The notes under the pieces: model-generated | What the model saw: only the letters and a program-made list of their open reading frames with translations | What the model was told of the DNA's origin: nothing | Databases searched by the model: none | Assembly (NCBI GenBank): GCA_037892935.1 | Contig: JAYXKI010000010.1 | Coordinates: 496,001 to 560,000, forward strand | Origin: Phlebopus portentosus | Lineage: Eukaryota > Basidiomycota > Agaricomycetes > Boletales > Boletinellaceae | Reading direction: 5' to 3' | Length of the DNA stretch: 64,000 bases | Shown: positions 33,726 to 45,063 of the stretch, one piece after another | Position numbering within the stretch: the stretch's first letter is position 1 | Layout: each line of letters opens with the position of its first letter | Position numbers and translations under genes: made by a program

Positions 33726-36611
33726 TCTTGCGGTGTTTGTTGGCTTTGAAAGGGGTGGTTAGTAAAGAGAGAGAGAAAAGTGAGAAAGTGGTACATTTTG
33801 CGTCATGTTAGTTTCTTCTTTCTTTAAGTCGCGCCTGCAACGCACTAACATATCTCTTCGCTCTGCAGTTTATGTCCGATCTTCACTCACACTTGTTGTG
33901 ACTTGAGTCTGAGATTATATGTCTTATCACCGCTTACTTATCCTCCCCTCCTGTACATGTATACATATACTACCTGACCGCCGCCCTCCCTTCCAACTAA
34001 CTCAACTCAAAAAAATCAGCATCCCGCCCTGTGTCTCGCCATACTTCTCTTCGCGACATCCCTTCCCGTTCTTACTTATCGGTGGTCAGGAAACCCTTAC
34101 TTACGCATGCACGCAGTGTGGTCGAGTCCCCGCACCCCCACCCCACGCGCGGAAAGATAGAGATATGAGATCAATAGCAATGAATCTTGTCCTCTCGACT
34201 CGACGAGTTGCCCTCACGGATCTGGATCTGATATTAACACGATTAATATTTGTCTGTAAGCTGTGTTTTACTGTAAAACGAAATCTCGGCGTGGCGTGAA
34301 ATAGATAAAGATCGGCGTGATTGAATCGTAACTTAGGAGCTCGAGGCTAATGACGTCATTTTACACGTTTTTGTTCTGCGTGAATCTTGACGTGTATCGT
34401 ACATACATACACACATGCATACATACATACATGATTTGAATTCGAGCCTCTGTAGCTCACGAATTTGAATTGCTAGATAGTGTTATCAGAATAGATCGTG
34501 GTAAGTATCTTGCCTTGTATTATCCTTATCGAAATCAATATATCAATGTAAGTAAGTAGAAAGTTGGAAGGAAGGCTCGTTTTAAACTTGAGCGCGATGT
34601 ATCACTTTTTGCTATATATACATACAGTTCTTTCTTCCCCTTTCAAACTGCTTCGAGCCGTGAATTTCTATTTCTCTTCATTCTCAGGTTACATAGTTTA
34701 TTTCGACATCTTCGCTCGTGAGACGCGATAGAGTATTAACCCGGTGTCTTATCACTATCACCATCCTTCCTACACCCCACCCCTACATATACACGTACGT
34801 ACGTACGTACATACTACCAGTCACCCTATCACGTGTCCTGCTGACTCTAGGAAGTCGAGTCGGCATCCTAGTCTGCTTAGTACTAGAACTATCCCCGCCG
34901 TACACCCCTCGAAAGTACACTTGCATACGAACTATTACATATAAATCCGGCGCTCAAGGCAGGTCAAGTACTTCCTTCCATCTGGATTCTGGAAAGAATA
35001 ATGTTAACGTTGATGTTAATGTTATATCCACGAATTGAATTTAAATGCCTTGAATCAGTACTTCGATTTGATGCTAACAACACCAACACCAACATCAATA
35101 ATTATTAGTATTAACGATTTTAAGCAGTAGTACTATGTATGTCGTGCTTATTGTGTATAACTCTGGTCTGAAATCAAGGAAACGACAGATCGACATGCAT
35201 GCATGATCGTCTCGCATCCTAACCTCCTGACCTAACCTAACCTAACCTAATACCTGTTCGACGTTGCCTGAAACTCATGACGTCATTGATGTGTTTTATT
35301 TTTATTTTTTATTTTTTATGTTTTATGTTTTGCCGCATATCAATTTTGGCGTGTACGTTTAGATGTTCCCTTGAGTTAGTCACTAGTACTAGTACTAGTC
35401 ATTCGTTACTCACATTTTGATTTGTCGTTATGAATACATCGCACACACACCGTGGTACCAGGACAAGACGTGTGCATAAACGTCACTTCCGGGAAGAAGC
35501 TCCTCGTTTCAAATTTCGTATTCCCTTTTGATCTTGAATCGTGAAATTCACCATTTACTCACATTTCAGTCAGTATCAATCCCTGGCATTCACGATGAGG
35601 AACCATACTCTATATAATATACTATACACAAGCACACACACACGCGTAACCTGACATAAACCCGCCCAAAAGAAGAAAAGAATCTGACTTTGCGTAACGA
35701 AATGAGTGAAACAAACGAGAGTGTGAAAAGGTGAATTAAAATCCTGCCAGGGATTGGCGAGAGCAGTGGGAGCGGGCGACAGAAGCACGGGTCGGAGCGA
35801 GTCGAGTCGAGCCGAGTCGGGTCAAAGACAGGAAGGACGACAAGTCGTCGAGAAAACGGTAAAAAGGGCAAGGCAAGGAAAAGAGGGAAGATGGAAAATT
35901 GGCAGTCCAGTTACACACACGCTGAGAGAATAATACTGGATGATGAGATGAGAAGGCGCGACCTTGGTACCGAAGAGACACTAAATGGACTCACCACGAT
36001 GCACTAGTAAAGACTAATGAAAGCCATCAGATAGGAAAGAGATCGATGTGCATGGATAGATGAGTAGAAAGAAGGAAAGTCAGAAAGACACAGGAAATGA
36101 AAAGGGAAGATGAATGAGACACGAGACGATGGTACGAAAAATGGAGCTTTATGTTTTGTCGACAAAAAAAAAAACGGAGAAAAGAATCTAATGGAACTGC
36201 GTCCCAGGTGACGAGTGGGATCGAAACGATCGAAACGCGAAAAGCATCGTACGCGTTTGAAAATACATGCAATGTACAAGGATGACGGATGGTAAGCTGG
36301 AATTTTGGCGAGTTTGTCTTCATAATGCCTTTGAGTCGGAGAAGAAGGCTTGATCGGCTACGGATGAAAGAGGTCCGGTGGGAGGGGATAATTGAGAAGT
36401 AAGAAGCCAGCCGGACTGCGGATAACGGACGGGGTAGAGTTGGAGGGATTAGGAGGCGGAGAGGTGGACAGGATTACTTGGTAAGGAAATAGACTCAAGA
36501 TTCGGAGCCTTTTCCAATGATGGTATTGGTGGCAATTCGAACAGTAGAACAGATGAGCACACGAATGGTCACCAGTGTCGGGAGAATTATACGACTCACT
36601 GGCAAGAATGA
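33726..36611. other. 2.9-kb intergenic with microsatellites
   Basis: No gene recognised. The stretch contains CATA repeats (34400-34435), (TACG)n at about 34793-34812, ACACCAACA-type repeats near 35080, a CCTAA array (35231-35253), TTTTA repeats near 35300 and (ACTAGT)n near 35382-35398. Minus-strand frames at 35590-36323 are Phe/Ser/Leu-rich shadows of purine-rich DNA. It could hold a non-coding transcript, but nothing shows it. Confidence 0.45.
35231..35253. repeat. Short CCTAA tandem array
   Basis: Four to five copies of the pentamer CCTAA/CTAAC. It resembles, but is not, the fungal telomere repeat (CCCTAA). It is interstitial and short. Confidence 0.75.
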
Positions 36612-37256
36612 TCACTGCGCCTTCACTGTTTGCGGAGCGATCTTCGCGGCACTAGCAGTCGCGGCATCGCTCGCAGGCGTAGCACCATTTTTTTCCCCGC
36701 CGCCCCCGTCACCGGTACTGCGTCTCCTCTCTCTCTTCTTCTCTTTTTCCTTCCCGTCCTTCCTATGTCCATGGCCGTGTCCATGGCGATGCTCGTGTCC
36801 ATTTCCGCTTTCATGCCCGCTTTCAGTCCCACTTGTCCTCCCCTCCGACTGGGCACGAGGCGGCACGATAGGCCCGCCGACCAAAAGCGGCTTTGCCATT
36901 TCCTCCAACGGACTGCGCGCAAGCTCTCTCAACCGCGCAGCATACTCCTGCTGCTGCTGTTCTGAGCTCGAGACTTTGCCCTTCTGCGGGACGTATCCGA
37001 GTCCTCCATGGGTGCGATTGTGATTATGATTATGACTATGACCAGCGTGAGTGTGCGCGTGACCGTGACCAGGAGCGACGACGGGATTTGTCGGTTGGGC
37101 GAGCCATGTTAGGAAGGCGTCGACGGACTCGGAGGGCGCGAGTGGAGACATGTTCAGATCAGCTTGCAAACGACTTGATACGAACGACGCTCGGGCGCTG
37201 GCTGGTTGTTGCTGTGGAACGAAAGATGAAAACCTGATTGATTTGAAAGACGACAA
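36612..37256 (-). CDS. Histidine-rich hypothetical protein
   Basis: A frame of 214 codons. The upstream ATG at 37256 gives MSSFKSIRFSSFVPQQQ; an internal ATG at 37151 (MSPLAPSESVDAFLTWLAQP) sits in better protein-like sequence and may be the true start, or an intron may end at 37207. Two His-rich blocks are present: GHGHAHTHAGHSHNHNHN and GNGHEHRHGHGHGHRKDG, separated by a charged helix (QQEYAARLRELARSPLEEM). The tail is Lys/Arg/Glu-rich. Metal binding is possible given the His repeats, but low-complexity drift is as likely. No family recognised. Confidence 0.5.
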   Translation of the reverse strand: MSSFKSIRFSSFVPQQQPASARASFVSSRLQADLNMSPLAPSESVDAFLTWLAQPTNPVVAPGHGHAHTHAGHSHNHNHNRTHGGLGYVPQKGKVSSSEQQQQEYAARLRELARSPLEEMAKPLLVGGPIVPPRAQSEGRTSGTESGHESGNGHEHRHGHGHGHRKDGKEKEKKRERRRSTGDGGGGEKNGATPASDAATASAAKIAPQTVKAQ

Positions 37257-38279
37257 GGCAGGAACAGGACAGCAAAAGGATTACTGCATGTAACGCCGTG
37301 TGTATTATAGTGTTGCATATAAGTACGTGTAACATGATGAACGTTAACGATAACGTTAACGGCGGCGCGCACGCACCGCTTTCTCTATATCCCGATATCT
37401 TCCCTCCCCCTTTTGAAAAGTGACGCTTCCTCCGTGTATGCGGGCGTACTAACTTCTAAGACTAAGAGAAGAGAAGACGATGGTGGTTGGATTGTGAGTT
37501 GTGAAGGTGGGCCGTGCTAGGCAAACTCGGGGCCATTCGTATTTGTAGTAGTGGGGAGAGAGAAGCGAAGTAAGTGGAGCTGGGATATCCAGAATCAGTA
37601 GAAATGCGTGAAAAAGGAGACTTCGCGTGGAATTTGTGACTAGAAACGTCACCTTCACAGGGGGACATCTGCGCTCTAGGCCCTTGCAGGCCCTTGCCTA
37701 ATGATGTAGGGCTTTGCATAGGTAAGCACGTAGTAGATCACACGTGGTGGTAATCTCCTGTACTGTACACCTTTCGGAGCCCTTGATCCACCGTTACTTA
37801 CACTGATCGTTTCATAAAATCTACACCGACTGTTTCGGAGATAGATGGCTTTCATCCTTGCGCGATAAGTGGAAGTACTGGAATAACCACAAGAACTTCT
37901 CACTGTCATATCCGTCGAGGAGGCAGATTGTTCACTCGGATAGAAATCCAACTTTGGAGAAAAATCTCGTTGTATTGTATCTTGGAGCTATAACTGAAAT
38001 CGTCGTCCAAATTTCTAGCTCGCAACGCGGGATAGACTATAGCAGCGTCGTCGACATCCTGACTTCTCAACAGGCACGTATAAGATTCAAGCGCGTCGTA
38101 TTGTTTCCAGTCTCGAATACCGACCTATCGGACGTACGACTCTGCAAGTGTAAGTGCTCTGATACTCTGACAATCTATGAGGCAATATCATGGTCAAATT
38201 GTTGTTGGATGGAAACGAGTTCACAAGTACGCAAAGAGCTCTACATAGTCATCACAATCTTACTTACAAAACCACCCCG
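37257..38279. other. Intergenic, no gene seen
   Basis: About 1 kb between the His-rich gene and the terpene synthase 3' end. A plus-strand frame at 37858-38397 overlaps the synthase antisense and lacks family motifs. A TTAACGATAACGTTAAC palindromic stretch lies near 37345. Confidence 0.4.
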
Positions 38280-39577
38280 CTATATCTTAGCTTCCAGTGC
38301 TTCGATAAGCGGAACAACTACGTTCTCACGTCGGCATGACGTGTCATTTCTGAATGATATACCCTTCGGAAGGAGGGGGATTACGCGCGACTTCTGATAT
38401 CCGAGCCCTTTGTCGCCGAAATATCTGCCACCTTCAAAACTCCAGCAATGGTTGCCTCGAGCCCAGTTCGCGAGTCCGTGGAGGTACTGTCTGACTTGAC
38501 GATCCATGTCGGGGTCCCAGCTAGGCACCCGGTCAAGCCCGTCCAAGAATTTCATCTTCACTTCGCTATGATAGGACACTGCCCACTGTATGGCGCCTTG
38601 TAAGTCGACATTGTATGTCGTTCATCACTACAGTGAGGATATTGTCATGATCGTCACCGATAGCCTGCTCCTTGTTATAAGACACGAGATCCTACATTGA
38701 CTTCTTAGGCTTACCACGCTGTGAGGGTTTGAAAGGTTGACTTACATTGTCTAAGATAACTAGATCTGTTATATACCCGGTCAATTCCACCATGACAGGA
38801 CGGTAGAAAACTTCATCGATCATATCCATACCGAGTCCCAACGGAACGAATGATGGCTGCGTGCCAACGTTCAGACGGCGGCTTCCAAGATAGACCGAAA
38901 CAGATGGGTACGGGCCAGTAACACGACCTCTTGCTTGTTCAACAAGAGAATTGAGATAAGGGATGAGGGCTTCAAGCATGTGGCGCTGTGAGCTCGGACT
39001 TGCAGTCTTTGTAGCCAATGCCCAAAATCTAGGATGGGCAATTAACAAGGCTAAATTTGGTTCACAAGGGGCTTCGATGGCTTACTGGCGTGTGACCTCT
39101 CCAAGGGCGACCTCTCCCGTAGGACGTGGCTTTTGGGGGTTGCGTGTAGCATCAATGACAATGTTCGTCAGTTCGCGAACGACATGTTCCGGTTCCATAT
39201 CAGTGTACTCGTCTATTGCGAAGAGAAAGCTCATCAAATCACAACCGGTACGAAGATGCTCTGTTCAAGCAGTAAATACTCAGAAATCCAATCACATATG
39301 CAACCGACCTTTTGGAGCATTTGGATATACAAGAGCAGCAAGTAGTGCTAACCATTGGGCATTTTATTTAGTGCTCGTCAATGAACATGTGTGGATCGAA
39401 CTGACCAAAGTTGCATTTATCGAACGCATACTGAGATTTGGTCGAGAACGCCTTGAAGCTGAGGAACCAAGTGTTTGACTCCTTCTGGACCTCTTCATAG
39501 TATGGATTGATTGTGCGAGGCCAATTCCAATCAGCCATTGTATCCGGGAGATGGAATGAAGGGATTTCGTTGGACAT
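38280..39577 (-). CDS. Sesquiterpene synthase, apparent frameshift near 38610
   Basis: A class I terpene cyclase of the mushroom type, expected to cyclise farnesyl diphosphate in the cytosol. Start MSNEIPSFHLPDTMADWNWP; exons carry AFDKCNFALLAALVYPNAPK, HLRTGCDLMSFLFAIDEYTD (metal-binding D(D/E)xxD as DEYTD), the NSE motif in ILDNDLVSYNKEQ, GDDHDNILTVVM, DLQGAIQWAVSYHSEV, NWARGNHCWSFEGGRYFG (Arg-Tyr pair) and QKSRVIPLLPK. Frame breaks between NDIQ and DLQGAIQW: one surplus T (38610) separates two family-perfect blocks. A 61-bp GT-AG stretch there (38595-38655) could be spliced to restore frame, but would delete the conserved DDHDNILTVVM helix. Otherwise all junctions are clean, so the gene is either recently broken or carries a sequence error. 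Confidence 0.85.
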
Positions 39578-41045
39578 CCTTGTATCAATGAGCAGCGTAG
39601 GTGCCCTACTATGCTACCAGAGCATTTAAATACCCATAACTCTCGAAAATGATTTCGTCTTTCGTTGCTTTGAAAATTCCGATAGTTTGCCTCCAGAACT
39701 AGAAATCCACATATAGAGCATGAAATGCGCTGTCTCGGTGCTTCCTGCCCTCCAGAAGATGAGACAAGAATCCTTGGCCGCTGTTAGCTCACTCCGAACA
39801 TTCCTATCTCATCTACTAATGGTACACTGTGAGCCATGAATATCAGTTGATTGGAACTCTGCATCCCAGACACGAACTATTCCCATCCCTTGGTTTGGAA
39901 TTTCGAAAAAAAAAATCATCTTAATGGTTTTATCACCATGTGGCCCTCTCAATACTGCCTTTCGAACGACTTTAGTGTACGATCAACGGAGAGGGGAGCA
40001 TTACTAAAGCTGTCATTTCTTCTCAGCCCTGCAACATGAGGTCAATCTCCCGGAAGTATCGAAAAAGCAACCGCTTCTTTCCATACGTTTTCGAAACGCG
40101 AAGCCGCTGCTGAGGCAGATACGGACGGAACTGATGATGATAGTCAAGCCGGACAAGAGATACAAGTATCATAGTAAAGCCAAGCTCGAAAAACTTTCTT
40201 GAAGAAGGTGGATCCACATCTGTTTTCCATGGTTGAGAGCGAAGCATGGCCCTTGAATATTAATGTTAGCTCATCCGTGGCTTTGTCACGCTTGGGACTT
40301 TATTGAGGTCTGCCAACAGGGCAATAAGTGAGTCCTTTGCTATGCACAGTCTCCCACTTGCGATCTCTCCGTAAACCGGTCTACAATCAGGAGGTTTGAT
40401 TAAGGACCTTTCAGAAAAGGCACTACCTGTCTCTGAAGTAGTGCCGACGTTCCAGAGAGCACTGTTTATTCTGCTCACGAAGTGGAAACCGCGTAGGCAG
40501 GTACCATGTGCGGACTACGAAAGAATGTCTAACAGTTGTTAGACCCGGTGATCTTGAGAGCGCCTATATTACGGCTCTTGTCTATATTCGGTGAACAAGC
40601 GCCACATTGAGGCGAGGTGCCAGAGTACAGAGAGCATCGACTGTGTTGCGATCGAATTTTTCCCAGTCGACTTGCTGCATTATCCCAAATATTGACCAGC
40701 TGCCTAGATGCAGAGCATTCGCAAGCACGCTCGCCAGACGGCTGATCACACACATGAACCTCATGCCATGGAACATCTGGGTGCAAACATGCACTTACTT
40801 TCGGCCTGACCAGTTATGGGCATTGATACGGTGGTTTCCTCGGCGATAATGACCCGCTATAGGCGTTCGGAAATACAGTACAGTATTAGCGGATATGCCT
40901 GTGGGTGCCTGTGGGTGCCTGTTCGGAAGTCGAGATGTTCATGACATGATGTCCGTATAGTCTCTCCCGCGTGGCGATCCTAGCAATAAAGATAATTCGA
41001 GTGCAATTCCGGAGAATAGAAATGCCTGCATTTTGGTACGTGTCG

Positions 41046-41215
41046 GAAGAAGGCGTGCATGCCTTCTGTCTCGGATGCATTGCTCACGGAAGATGCCCTC
41101 CGGATTTTCAAAGTCCTTGCCATCCTTTGTTTAGGACACGAAGAAGGCATAGATACCTTCGGCATGGACGCACTGGCCCGCAGAATATGTCCTCTGAATT
41201 CTGAAAGTCTGTGCG
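41046..41215. repeat. Diverged 94-bp direct tandem repeat
   Basis: GAAGAAGGC starts two copies at 41046 and 41140; the following about 70 bases align (GATGC../GACGC.., CCCTCCGGATTTTCAAAGTC / TCCTCTGAATTCTGAAAGTC). The translations in the GAA frame also resemble each other (EEGVHAFCLGCIAHGRCPP versus EEGIDTFGMDALARRICPL), but the period is not a multiple of three. Confidence 0.55.
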
Positions 41216-42489
41216 TCTATTGACGTAAGTCCTGACCGGTCACCCCAGTCTCAAAACAGAGTCTAAATCATTGGCAGTTCAGTATGAACAGTGGAGCCAT
41301 CTCGCGCTCATTCCCGCCTAATGTTCTCGTGATGGAGAAGGGCTTGTGAGCACAGGTACGACGACGATGCATCAGCCTCGGCGGATAAGATCCACTTGCA
41401 AAAGGCATCCCAGCCCAACGGCCGTGCTTCAAGCGTTTCAGAATGAAAACATGAATGTTTACGTTACTAGTACTTGAAGCGCTCGTCAATCTCTCTCTTC
41501 CAAACGCGCGTAGCGTACCGATCGTAAGACTTTGCCTGTTGAGACAAGCCCGTCAAGAAAGAAGCCGTGGCTGAGGTAAAACCTTTCCCCGCAGTTGTAA
41601 GTATGTCCATCGTAAAGACGAACGAACTTGAATGTGGCGACGGTGCAGTGAGTAATAGGTGGAACAAATAACACCAAACAACCCTATGCTTGCCAGCGCC
41701 AGCAACACGTGGATCAACTTCCTATCTTCATCCCTCTTGTGGCCGCTCGTATGCATCGCCCAAAATGCATACAGAGTCGCCAAAAAATGCAGATCTCACC
41801 GCCTTTCCCGCTAAACGTCTGATATGTTTTTGCATCGCTCTGATGGAATTTCCTGAGATCACCGCAAAGTACGGGCACGGAGCTGCACGGGGCCGTCGTA
41901 CAATGTTCGGGCGCATCAAATTTAGATTCCCGAAAAGTCTTCTGGTCTAGCAAATGTCTGTCGAGCCTGTAGAGCCTTGGACGCAAGAGCGGTGGCCACT
42001 TGGCTCGCAAATTAGTCCAGACGGGCTCATGAATGCCGAATGGAGGCTTCCTAGTGCGGTGCATCTCTAGTGTCGCACAGATCTCCGTTTCGTCCAACGC
42101 CAAGCTGATTTTTTTTTAATCTCTTTCGCTCATCCCTCTACTTGTTGTACTCTCTGCAAGAAGCGATTTCGGTGGTTTTGGCACAAAGTAAAGGCGATCT
42201 GTTGCATCATTATATGCTCTTTTTGGTCAATTTTATCATAAAACTAGCGAGAATAGAAGTGATTCTCCTTATCTCGCTAGGCTTGGTTGACAATCCCGCC
42301 TGGGAATCGCCACAAGATGACCCTGGTTCTCTCCTTCAGATCGTTGCTTGGCGCGCATGTTCCGGGCGGGAGCGCTTTCCTAAATATGCAATTTACAGCG
42401 CCTCGATGGCTGCCGAAAAAGAAGCACTAAGACGTTCGGGTCCGCTCTAGCAGGATGAGACACTTCTTGCCTTGCTGGGTTTGTATATG

Positions 42490-42497
42490 TATAAATA
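42490..42497 (+). promoter_or_regulatory. TATA box of laccase gene
   Basis: TATAAATA 66 bp upstream of the laccase ATG at 42563, followed by a pyrimidine-rich leader. Sequence and spacing fit a core promoter. Confidence 0.6.
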
Positions 42498-42562
42498 TCT
42501 AGCTATACCCTTCTTGGTCTCCCACTCCTCCTCTACTTTATACTTCCGCCCAACTCGAAAGT

Positions 42563-45063
42563 ATGTTTTCGAGCATCTCGTCGGGCGCGCTAGTGCTCGC
42601 AGTTCTGCAATATGTGGCGAGGACGTCTGCTGCGGATGTCAACTATGCGCTGAGCATTGTCAATGAGGTTGTCGCGCCCGACGGCTTTCCTCGCTCGTAA
42701 GCAGTTGCGTTTGACTCTGAGGCAATTTTTTCTGACAATATCGCGGTAGGGTGGTAACTGCTAACGGCAGTATACCCGGTCCCCTCATTTCTGCAAACAT
42801 TGACGATCGTCTCCTTGTAAGCGACTGATCTTCCTGTGCCACATGCAGGTCCGCTGAGCGTATATCTTCTGTGTAGGTGAATGTCACCAACTACTTGGAG
42901 GATCCTACTATGCTAAGATCGACATCCATCGTGAGCTGGTCTGAACTGTCTTTTCATGTGCAACTATTGATATCCTCGTTAGCACTGGCATGGGATATTC
43001 CATAGAAAGGATCACGCTGTATCAATGGATGGTGCAGTATCTGTCACTCAATGTCCGATTGTTCCCGGTCATAGTTTTATGTGAGGCCTCTCGCTGTATT
43101 TTGTAAATGAGAGCAATATTCATGTCGTGGAAAGGTATAACTTCACTGTTCCCCAACAACGCGGGACATATTGGTGAGCCGTTTCTCGCCACGCTTTTTT
43201 TTTTTTTTTTTTTCCTTCTCATCGCCGCGTTTCATGCTTCCATAGGTATCATTCGCATCTTTCGACCCAGTATTGCGACGGCTTGATAGGCCCTCTAGTC
43301 ATTTATGGTAAGGTCCGATTCCTGACTATTGAGAACGTCGGCTCACTCATATCCGTTAGATCCCGAAGATCCGCACAAGGACCTCTACGATGTTGATGAT
43401 GGTCCGTCAAAGCCACCTGAGCCTTTCCTTGTAATATGGTTAGAACCTGATGGGGATTCCTGCAGAATCGACTGTCATAATGCTTCAGGAATGGTATCAT
43501 ACTGCTGCGCCATCACTTAAGACGGAGACAACGCCGTAAGTTTTTGTTGCGCTAGAACCTTCAACTCCATCTTGACATCAAATTAAGAACGCCCGATTCA
43601 ACCCTCATCAATGGTCATGGGCGCTGGAACGTAAGCCCTACTAGCGATCTTGCTGTGATTCGTGCACAGGATGGGAAACGACATCGATTCCGTCTCATCA
43701 ACTCTGGCTGCAACCCTTCGTACGTACTTTCCTCTCATGTTCTGTGTTGTATCTGTGCCTTATGTATTCTTCTCAAGATTCAACTTTTCCATTGATGCGC
43801 ACAACTTGACCGTCATTGAAGCTGATGGAATAGAAGTCGAACCCGTCACGGTTGATCAGCTACAGATCTTCGCGGGTAAGCAAATTATTTTTAGCATATC
43901 TGCTGTCCTGCCTGATAGTTATTGTAGGGCAGAGATATTCTGTTGTCGTTACGATGGACAAACCCATTGACAATTACTGTATGTGTTCTTGCCCGAACTT
44001 TCATTGGGACGAAGTTGACATAGTTTCATGTAGGGATCCGTGCCATTCCCAGCACGCAGGATAACTCGACAATAGCGGGTGGAATTAACTCCGCCATCCT
44101 TCGATATGATGGTGCTCCCATAGCTGAGCCTCGCGAATGCGCTGAAAACGATGGCGCCAAGAAGCCCGTCATTTTGCAGGAGACCGACCTCCATGTGAGA
44201 CTGACCGACTCATTCATCGGATTACTTTACTGACTGTTGCGCTCGGATGTTTTTAGCCTCTCGCTAACCTCGAAGTTGTGAGTAGATTTGGATTGTGTTT
44301 ATTCGATTGTTTGACTAATTCCTTGATCAGCCTGGGGAGCCTTATCCTGGCGGTGCCGATGTTGTTCTTGATCTAACTCCTTCGATAGCCAACGGAAGCT
44401 GGATGATTAACAATGTCTCTTTCCATGTAAGCTCGGCAACGCTTATTCTTCGGTCTATTCCTTCAGTACTTACGCGACGTCTAGGCACCAAGCATACCTG
44501 TCTTGTTACAGGTGCTGAGTGGCGTCACGGATGCAAAGGACATGCTTCCTGCTGGTTCTGTCTACGCTCTTCCTAAAAATGCCACCGTCGAAATAAACGT
44601 AAAGCAAGTGAGCGATGTACGTACATTTTGTTCATTATTTTAGTCCCTTCGAAGCTAAAGATTATTACACAGCATCCCTTCCACTTGCATGGGCACAATT
44701 TCGATGTGGTGCGCACATCAGGGAACTCAGAATACAACTTCAATAATCCTATTCGACGAGACGTCGTGACACCTGGCCAAGCTAATGATACCATTACCTT
44801 CAGGTTCAGAACGGACAATCCAGGGCCATGGATTTTCCATTGTCATATCGATTGGCACTTTGATCATGGTCTCGCTGTTGTATTCGCGGAGGATATCGAC
44901 GAAATTGCGAATAAGGACATAGTCAGCCGTAAGAACTGCGCCTTGACTATTGATATTATATGATGATGGCTTATTGGTTTTCTATTCAACAGCTGAATGG
45001 TCTGACCTTTGCCCTCTTTACGACCAACTCAATCCGGACAAACATTTCGATCTCGTTGCTTAG
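42563..45063 (+). CDS. Laccase (secreted multicopper oxidase)
   Basis: Oxidises phenols, reducing O2 to water, outside the cell. A signal peptide ([20 protein letters not shown], cut near TSA|AD) precedes the three cupredoxin domains. All four copper signatures are present: L1 [20 protein letters not shown] with VTQCPI; L2 [21 protein letters not shown]3 [14 protein letters not shown]4 [19 protein letters not shown]. The axial position ten residues after the L4 cysteine is Leu, as in class 1/2 laccases. The last exon ends [20 protein letters not shown]. There are about a dozen exons with introns of about 45-70 bp; one intron has a run of about 20 T (43195-43213). The sequence before L3 goes straight from ATVEINVKQ to HPFHLHGH, apparently lacking the usual PGG-type loop. 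All frames are intact. Confidence 0.94.

Larger units (their letters stand above)
39578..42562. other. 3-kb region between terpene synthase and laccase, no clear gene
   Basis: Only weak candidates. A minus-strand frame at 41714-42103 (MALDETEICATLEMHRTRKP...) is followed in another frame by a hydrophobic segment (LIHVLLALASIGLFGVICS, about 41650-41720), which could be a decayed or unrecognised membrane protein gene. A diverged 94-bp direct repeat lies at 41046-41215. Nothing here can be assigned to a terpenoid-modifying family. Confidence 0.35.

Noticed and set aside
35231..35253. Telomere-like CCTAA repeat
   Set aside because: The unit is five bases, not CCCTAA, the array is tiny and it lies between ordinary genes, so it is not evidence of a chromosome end.
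37858..38397. 179-codon plus-strand frame overlapping the terpene synthase 3' end
   Set aside because: Antisense to conserved synthase sequence, and the remainder has no recognisable features.
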